NCBI GenBank assembly: GCA_046292345.1
Contig: JBKBRC010000082.1
Location: 1 to 6,114 of the forward strand
DNA: 6,114 bases
Source of the DNA: JBKBRC01 sp046292345
GTDB taxonomy: Bacteria; Bacteroidota; Rhodothermia; Rhodothermales; Rubricoccaceae
Reading direction: 5' to 3'
Each line of letters opens with the position of its first letter. Position 1 is the stretch's first letter. The notes beneath the pieces are model-generated. The model searched no databases and was not told the DNA's origin. It worked only from the letters and a program-made list of their open reading frames with translations. A program made the position numbers and the translations under genes. Positions 1 through 6,114 of the stretch are shown here, piece by piece.

Positions 1-3000
1 GTCTCTGTCGCGCGCGCCGGCGAAGCGCGCGGCGACGGCCTCGGGTGTGCGCGCGCCCCCGGCCACGGCCTGCCGCACGGCGACCGTCCGCGCGGCGAGC
101 GTCTCGGGCCACGGACGCGCAGCGGGGGTCGCCGCCGCGGCCGGCGCCACCGAGGCGAGGCCGAGCCCGCCCTGCGCGGCCCCGGGCGCCTGGAACGACG
201 GCCGCAGCCAGCGTACCCTGCCGGCGGCCTCCTCGGCGCGCCGCGCGGCGTTGAGCGCGACGAGCCGCTCGAGCACGGCCGGCGCAAAGCCCGGCGCCTC
301 GGCGTCGAGGTCGGCCCAGCCGTAGGCGTCCAGCACGGCGCGGTCGAGGCGGCGGTGGAGGTCGAGCAGGGTGTGCGCGAGCCCGGCCTCGGCGCTTGTT
401 TGCTCTTTGGGCGTGAGGGCGCGGCCCGCGCGGAGCGCCTCGACGGCGTTGTAGAGGTCCGTCAGCCCGAGCGACGGGGTTTTGGACTGGCGCTGCTTGC
501 GGTGCGCGTCGATGCCCTCCCCGAGCGCCCGGATTTTTTGTGTCTGCTCGGCCGACGCGGCCGGGAAGGGGAAGGGCTCGAACGTGCGCGTCTTGTTGTA
601 GCGCGGGCGGTCTTCGAGCGTCCCGCCCGCGGCGAGCGCCCAGACCTCGTGGACCCGGCTCGAGAGCACGCCGAGGTGGAAGGCGTCGTCGAGCGCGATG
701 CACACGAGCATGTTGTCGGGCAGGATCGCGGCGTCGAGGAACTGGAACAGGCGGTGCTTGGCGGTCTCGGAGGTGGCGATGTAGCGCGACAGGCCCGCAA
801 GCTGACGGCGCAGCTTCGGGTTCGTCTCTCCAAACAGCCACCAGTTGTCTCGGCGCGACGCCCGGCGGTTCGCGTCGCGCTCGGGCTTGACGGTGCGCAG
901 GACGTGCTCGTAGACCTCCGGGAAGCGCTCGCGCGCCTCGTCGGCCGACAGCCCGAAGAGGTCGATCACGAGCACGCCGCGCGGGCTCGTTGTCAGATCG
1001 CGGCCGTTGCGGTACGGGCGGATGTGCGCCTCCAGCCCCGGAACGCGGCCGAGCCCGAGCGCTTGCGCTTCGTCGGGCGTCACGATGAAGCCCGAGCCGA
1101 ACAACTGAACGCCCCGGTTGCTGAGGTTCCGATTCGCGTCGAGCGGCTCGGCCGCCGTCACGTCCGCTCCCGTCGTCAGGTCCGCGTGGATGCGCCCGCG
1201 CGTCTCGTCGAGGTCCACGTCGGCCTGCCCGCCCGCGCCCGGCATCTCGCGGACGACGACCGCGCGCCTTCCGGCGTCCGCGTCGAAGCGGTCGGCCCGC
1301 ACGCCGACGGTCATCGCCACGCGCACCGCCGCGCCGTCGGCCGCGTCCGTCCACGGGTGGTCCGGGACGGCGAACGCGAGCGCGAGCGGGTCTCTGTCGG
1401 CGTCGAGGTGGCGTGCTACGACGCGGCGGTTGAAGGTCTGCGAGAGGCTGTTCGTCGTGATGAGCCCGAAGCGCTCCGCGCGGCCCGCGCGCACGGCCTC
1501 GGCCGCGCGGTCCCACCAGAACATCACGAGGTCGGCAGACTCGGGGACGTCCGGGTACGCCCGCCGCAGCGCCTCGGTGTAGCCGTCGCCGAGCGCGCCG
1601 CGCATCGCGCCCGCGCCGAGGAACGGCGGGTTGCCGACGATGAACTCGGCGTCGGGCCAGGGCGCGGGCGCGCCGTCGGGTCCCAACACGGCGTCGCGGT
1701 GCTCGACCTGCCCGTACCCTTCGAGGACGGGCTCGGGCAGCGGCTGCGCCGCGCCGTACCGCCCGCGGTGCCACTGCAAAAACCCGATCCAGAGCACGAG
1801 GTCCGCGATGGCCGCCGCGCGGGCGTTGAGTTCGATGCCGCGCATCTGGCGCGGCGTCACCCCGAAGCCCTCGCCGACGGCCTCGCCGACGAGGCGCTCG
1901 GAGACCCGCCGGGCCTCGTCCTCGAGCGCCTTCAGCCCGGCGAGCGTGACGTACAAAAAGTTGCCCGAGCCGCAGGCGGGGTCCAGCACGCGGACCGACG
2001 CCAGCCGCGTGAGGAAGGCCGAGAGCGTCGCGCGGGCCTCGTTGCGTCGGCGGGTTGCGAGGGCGTCGTTGCGGGCGTCGCGCGCCGCCTCGGCCTGCTC
2101 GACGAGGCGCGTCGCCGCGGCGCGGGCGCCGTCCCACTCCTCGCGCAGCGGCTCGAGCACGGCCGGCCCGACGAGCCGCTCGACGGTCGCGCGCGGCGTG
2201 AAGTGCGCCCCGAGGGCGTGGCGTTCGGCGGGGTCGAGCGCCCGTTCGAGCAGCGTCCCGAAGATCGACGGCTCGACGTCAGCCCAGTGCGCGCGGCTCG
2301 CGTCGAGCAGGTGCGCGTACTGCTCGGGGCTCAGGCGTGGCGCGCGGGTGTCCTTGAAGAGCAGCCCGTTGAAGCGCCGCAGCCGCGCCCGGACCTCGCC
2401 GACGTAGCCGCCGGCGTCCATCGTCGCGAAGAAGTCCGCGAGCGCGAGCGGGAGCGCGTCGAGGTCGTCGGCGTAGGCCGCGAGCAGGCGCGTGAAGGCG
2501 TCGTCGGGGAGGAGGCCGGCGTCCTCGGCGAACATCGCGAAGAGGCAGCGCGAGAGGAAGCCCGCGACGGCCTCGGCGTCCATCGGCCGCCCGTCGGCGT
2601 CGGTGGCGGTGTCGAGCGACTGCGCGAGGCGGGCGAGGCGTCGGGCGAGGTCGAGCGTGACGCGAGCCTGCCGCCGGGCGGGGTCGAGCGCGAGGGGGTC
2701 GGTGAAGACCGCCGCGAGGGTCGCGCGGGTGTCTGCGTCGCGGAGGGCCGGGAGGAAGATGCGGTGGCGGCCGGCGTCGGGGAAGGGCCGGTAGAGGCGA
2801 CCCGAGCCCGAGAAGTCCGCGAAGAGGTCCACGCAGTGGCCGACGTCGGCGACGACGACGAAGGGCGGGGGTGGCTCCGTGGCCTCGAGGTTGCGGGCGT
2901 AGCCCTCGGCCTGGCCGCGCGCGGCGTCCATGGCGGCGTGCCACGCGGCTGAGCCGCGGGTGCCGTGGCCTTTGCGGAGCGGCCGGCCCGAGGCGGCGCG

Positions 3001-3348
3001 CTCGTTGTCGGCGCCTTGCTTGGTCTCGAGCACGAAGCAGCCGCGCTTGTAGAGGTCGATGAAGCCGCGGCCCTGCGTGCCGTCCTGGAAGGCGAGCGGG
3101 CGCTCGAAGACGTAGCCGTCGGCGGCGGGGTCGCCCGTGGTGGGGCGCGGGCGCTCGACGCCGAGCACGTCGGCGAGCTCGTTCAGGAACGACTGCGCGT
3201 TGGCGCGCTCGGCTCCGCCCGAGGAGGCCCATCGCCGGATGAACGCCTCGACGGCGGCGTCCTCGGCGGCGTTTCCGGCGAAGGGGGCGGCTTCCGGGGT
3301 GGCTTCCGGGGCGGCTTCCGGGGCGGTGTTGCGGGAGATACTGGTCAC
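1..3348 (-). CDS. MmeI-like type IIL restriction-modification enzyme (fused endonuclease, adenine methyltransferase and target recognition), C-terminus beyond window
   Basis: A single-chain enzyme predicted to cut DNA and methylate adenine (N6) at its own recognition site, using SAM. The frame is open for 1116 codons from a GTG at 3348 to position 1, with no stop. Residues about 25-200 form the nuclease domain, with D98 and E108-T-K110 in the D-X9-E-X-K spacing of MmeI. Residues about 215-375 are the helical connector (FLSRCLFAMFAEDAGLLP). Residues about 376-700 are the methyltransferase: GAHFTP at 380-385, motif I DPACGSGNF at 456-464, motif II acid E506, motif IV NPPF at 573-576. Residues about 740-930 are the target recognition domain, from NRGVQLFGSGF to RTFEPFPFP. 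A helical region and an Ala-rich linker follow. The last 40 residues (PWPETL...VAARF.GAR) resemble the usual family C-terminus, so probably only a few tens of residues are missing. All catalytic motifs are intact. GTG is chosen because no ATG lies near the N-terminus; TTG at 3375 in the same frame is an alternative. Neither has a good ribosome binding site. Recognition sequence unknown. Confidence 0.93.
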   Translation of the reverse strand, partial: MTSISRNTAPEAAPEATPEAAPFAGNAAEDAAVEAFIRRWASSGGAERANAQSFLNELADVLGVERPRPTTGDPAADGYVFERPLAFQDGTQGRGFIDLYKRGCFVLETKQGADNERAASGRPLRKGHGTRGSAAWHAAMDAARGQAEGYARNLEATEPPPPFVVVADVGHCVDLFADFSGSGRLYRPFPDAGRHRIFLPALRDADTRATLAAVFTDPLALDPARRQARVTLDLARRLARLAQSLDTATDADGRPMDAEAVAGFLSRCLFAMFAEDAGLLPDDAFTRLLAAYADDLDALPLALADFFATMDAGGYVGEVRARLRRFNGLLFKDTRAPRLSPEQYAHLLDASRAHWADVEPSIFGTLLERALDPAERHALGAHFTPRATVERLVGPAVLEPLREEWDGARAAATRLVEQAEAARDARNDALATRRRNEARATLSAFLTRLASVRVLDPACGSGNFLYVTLAGLKALEDEARRVSERLVGEAVGEGFGVTPRQMRGIELNARAAAIADLVLWIGFLQWHRGRYGAAQPLPEPVLEGYGQVEHRDAVLGPDGAPAPWPDAEFIVGNPPFLGAGAMRGALGDGYTEALRRAYPDVPESADLVMFWWDRAAEAVRAGRAERFGLITTNSLSQTFNRRVVARHLDADRDPLALAFAVPDHPWTDAADGAAVRVAMTVGVRADRFDADAGRRAVVVREMPGAGGQADVDLDETRGRIHADLTTGADVTAAEPLDANRNLSNRGVQLFGSGFIVTPDEAQALGLGRVPGLEAHIRPYRNGRDLTTSPRGVLVIDLFGLSADEARERFPEVYEHVLRTVKPERDANRRASRRDNWWLFGETNPKLRRQLAGLSRYIATSETAKHRLFQFLDAAILPDNMLVCIALDDAFHLGVLSSRVHEVWALAAGGTLEDRPRYNKTRTFEPFPFPAASAEQTQKIRALGEGIDAHRKQRQSKTPSLGLTDLYNAVEALRAGRALTPKEQTSAEAGLAHTLLDLHRRLDRAVLDAYGWADLDAEAPGFAPAVLERLVALNAARRAEEAAGRVRWLRPSFQAPGAAQGGLGLASVAPAAAATPAARPWPETLAARTVAVRQAVAGGARTPEAVAARFAGARDRD
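3289..3324 (-). repeat. 12-bp tandem repeat at the 5' end of the restriction-modification gene
   Basis: Three copies of a 12-base unit (ggcttccggggt once, ggcttccggggc twice, plus strand) at 3289-3300, 3301-3312 and 3313-3324. The unit is four codons long and encodes the Pro-Glu-Ala-rich start of the protein (about residues 9-21), ahead of the nuclease domain. Loss or gain of units would keep the frame, so this is not a classic on/off phase-variation tract. Confidence 0.9.
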
Positions 3349-3408
3349 GACGGCCCGTACGAAAAGACAGGGCAATCCAGACCGCCGGGCCTGCGCCGGG
3401 TGGCCGGG
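3349..3408. other. Spacer between dnaB and the restriction-modification gene
   Basis: Sixty bases with no gene. The dnaB stop (3409-3411) and the GTG start at 3348 are in the same reading frame, and no other stop lies between them. The stretch at about 3359-3376 is less GC-rich than its surroundings, but I see no clear promoter element. A small imperfect hairpin (GCCC...GGGC on the minus strand) lies just before the start. There is no terminator with a T-run, so read-through from dnaB is possible. Confidence 0.6.
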
Positions 3409-5052
<1,644 letters not shown>

Positions 5053-5083
5053 CGGGGGCGGTGCGTTCGGGGGGCGCGAGCCG

Positions 5084-6097
5084 TCAGGCGGCGCGGAGCT
5101 GGTCGTAGCGGGTGCGGAGCAGCTTCACGTCCTCCCACGTGGGGCGCTTCCACTGCGGGTTGCGCAGCAGCGCCGCCGGGTGGTAGGTGACCATGAGCGG
5201 CAGGCCGTGGAAGTCGTGGAAGCGCCCGCGCAACGCGCCCATGGCGGAGGCGCGCCCGAGCAGGCCGTTGCCGGCCGTCCGCCCGACGGCCAGGAGCAGC
5301 TTGGGCCGCACGAGCGCGATCTGCTTGTAGAGGATCGGGAGGTGCGCCGCGACCTCCTCGGGCTCGGGGTCGCGGTTGCCGGGGGGGCGCGTCTTGAGGA
5401 TGTTGGTGATGTAGACCTCCTCGCGCCGGAAGAGGATGGCCTCGAGGATCTTGTTGAGCAGCTGCCCGGCGCGGCCCACGAAGGGCTCGCCTTGCCGGTC
5501 CTCGTCGGCGCCGGGCGCCTCGCCGATCACCATCAGGTCGGCGTGCGGGTCGCCGGTGCCGAGGACGGGGTTGAGGCGGTCGCGGTCGATGGGCACGAGG
5601 ACGGTCTGGGCGAGCCAGTCGCGGATCTGCTCGAGCGAGGTCATCGCGCGCAGCGGCGAGCCGTCGGGGATGAGCGCCTCGACGCGCTCGTAGGGCGAGC
5701 GCGCGTCGTCGGTCTCGGCCGGGGCGCCGAAGAGGTCCGGGGGCATGGGAGCGTCGGAGGAGGGGCGGTCGGGCGAGGGGGGCGCCGGCGCGACGCCGGC
5801 AGGGAGAGAGGCGGGAGGGGGAGGCGAGGTTCCGGCCGGCGCGGCCTTCGTCCCGGCAGGGGCCGTCCCGGCAGGGGCCGTCCCGGCAAGGGCCGTCTCA
5901 GCAGGAGCCGTCCCGGGCGTGGGACGCGCAGGGGCCGGGGAGGGGACCGGCGCGGCGTCCCTCGGCACCGCGCGGCCGTCCAGGAAGCGCGTGCGCGAGC
6001 CGATCAGCGTGTGCTGAAAGGCGAGCAGCGCGCGGGCGTCGCGCAGCAGACGGTCGGGCGCGAGGTCGGACACGGGCGGCGGGGGCGGGGCGTCCAA
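5084..6097 (-). CDS. Family 4-type uracil-DNA glycosylase lacking the iron-sulfur cysteines
   Basis: Predicted to remove uracil from DNA as the first step of base excision repair. Residues about 150-337 match the family 4 fold: GTGDP at 180-184, the active-site segment GEAPGADED at 192-200 followed by GEPFVGRAGQLL, the RPPGNRDPEPEE segment at 237-248, and the motif HPAALLRNP at 306-314. Family 4 enzymes normally hold a [4Fe-4S] cluster on four cysteines. Here the matching positions are T165, V168, T236 and H252, and the whole protein has no cysteine. Residues 17-40 form a probable helix, joined to the catalytic domain by a disordered Ala/Pro/Thr-rich linker (about 45-128) with PAGTA repeats, so the protein is much longer than a typical family 4 enzyme of about 200 residues. 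The start is uncertain: TTG at 6097 gives 337 residues, GTG at 6073 gives 329, and the frame stays open to the window edge, so a start outside is possible. DnaB lies 31 bases downstream. Family assignment is strong; activity is inferred. Confidence 0.92.
   Translation of the reverse strand: MDAPPPPPVSDLAPDRLLRDARALLAFQHTLIGSRTRFLDGRAVPRDAAPVPSPAPARPTPGTAPAETALAGTAPAGTAPAGTKAAPAGTSPPPPASLPAGVAPAPPSPDRPSSDAPMPPDLFGAPAETDDARSPYERVEALIPDGSPLRAMTSLEQIRDWLAQTVLVPIDRDRLNPVLGTGDPHADLMVIGEAPGADEDRQGEPFVGRAGQLLNKILEAILFRREEVYITNILKTRPPGNRDPEPEEVAAHLPILYKQIALVRPKLLLAVGRTAGNGLLGRASAMGALRGRFHDFHGLPLMVTYHPAALLRNPQWKRPTWEDVKLLRTRYDQLRAA
5850..5909 (-). repeat. 15-bp tandem repeat in the glycosylase linker (PAGTA units)
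   Basis: Four units of 15 bases based on gtcccggcaggggcc (plus strand): exact copies at 5850-5864 and 5865-5879, a copy with one mismatch at 5880-5894, and a more diverged copy at 5895-5909. A vestigial unit may follow at 5910-5924. They encode the Ala-Gly-Thr-Ala-Pro linker around residues 63-83 of the glycosylase, between the N-terminal helix and the catalytic domain. The unit keeps the frame. Confidence 0.9.
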
Positions 6098-6101
6098 TCT
6101 A
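6094..6101 (-). promoter_or_regulatory. Possible Bacteroidota-type -7 promoter element (weak)
   Basis: On the minus strand this reads TAGATTGG, one mismatch from the Bacteroidota -7 consensus TAnnTTTG, inside a short AT-richer patch at about 6094-6103 in otherwise very GC-rich DNA. It overlaps the TTG at 6097. If it is a real promoter, that TTG cannot be the start and translation would begin at GTG 6073 or further in. The -33 region is outside the window, so the call cannot be completed here. Confidence 0.2.
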
Positions 6102-6114
6102 ATCGGCGCCCCGG

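Noticed and set aside
355..2952. An 865-codon plus-strand open frame opposite the restriction gene
   Set aside because: Its translation is Arg/Val/Glu/Ala-rich with no recognisable domain, and it lies antisense to a frame with clear nuclease, methyltransferase and recognition motifs. Long antisense open frames are expected at this GC content.
1..3348. BREX PglX or a standalone methyltransferase
   Set aside because: The N-terminal D-X9-E-X-K nuclease motif and the GVQLFGSGF-type recognition domain fit the MmeI/type IIL family, and no BREX partner genes are present in the window.
3349..3408. Intrinsic terminator after dnaB
   Set aside because: Only an imperfect GCCC/GGGC hairpin is visible, with its T-rich run in the loop rather than after the stem.

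Overview
This is a very GC-rich bacterial window with three genes, all on the minus strand and nearly end to end. In transcription order (right to left) they are a family 4-type uracil-DNA glycosylase (6097-5084), the replicative helicase DnaB (5052-3409), and a very large single-chain MmeI-like (type IIL) restriction-modification enzyme (from 3348, running off the left edge). The restriction gene is open for 1116 codons with no stop inside the window. I read it by translating the reverse complement from 3348 to position 1. The long plus-strand open frames opposite it are shadows caused by high GC.

The organism is probably a high-GC member of Rhodothermota or a relative in the Bacteroidota group. 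This is inference from the DnaB sequence style (for example GVPSGFTALD, GWQPSDMVIIAARPSMGKT, RAERYGIT and FVDQFARFENLT), together with high GC and no clear Shine-Dalgarno sequence before any of the three starts. No rRNA or other lineage marker is present.

Layout: 1-3348 restriction-modification enzyme (C-terminus cut off); 3349-3408 short spacer; 3409-5052 dnaB; 5053-5083 31-base spacer; 5084-6097 glycosylase; 6098-6114 edge sequence with a possible weak promoter element. The close spacing suggests udg and dnaB are co-transcribed, and the restriction gene may be reached by read-through from dnaB. I see no tRNA, rRNA, CRISPR array, insertion sequence or convincing terminator.

Udg and dnaB are DNA-maintenance housekeeping genes. 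The restriction gene is a defence module sitting directly behind them. The points most worth a second look are: a family 4-like glycosylase with no cysteine at all, so it lacks all four iron-sulfur ligands; a complete MmeI-type enzyme with an intact nuclease motif and unknown recognition sequence; and short in-frame tandem repeats near an end or in a linker of all three consecutive proteins. I found no evidence for a wholly new multi-gene system.
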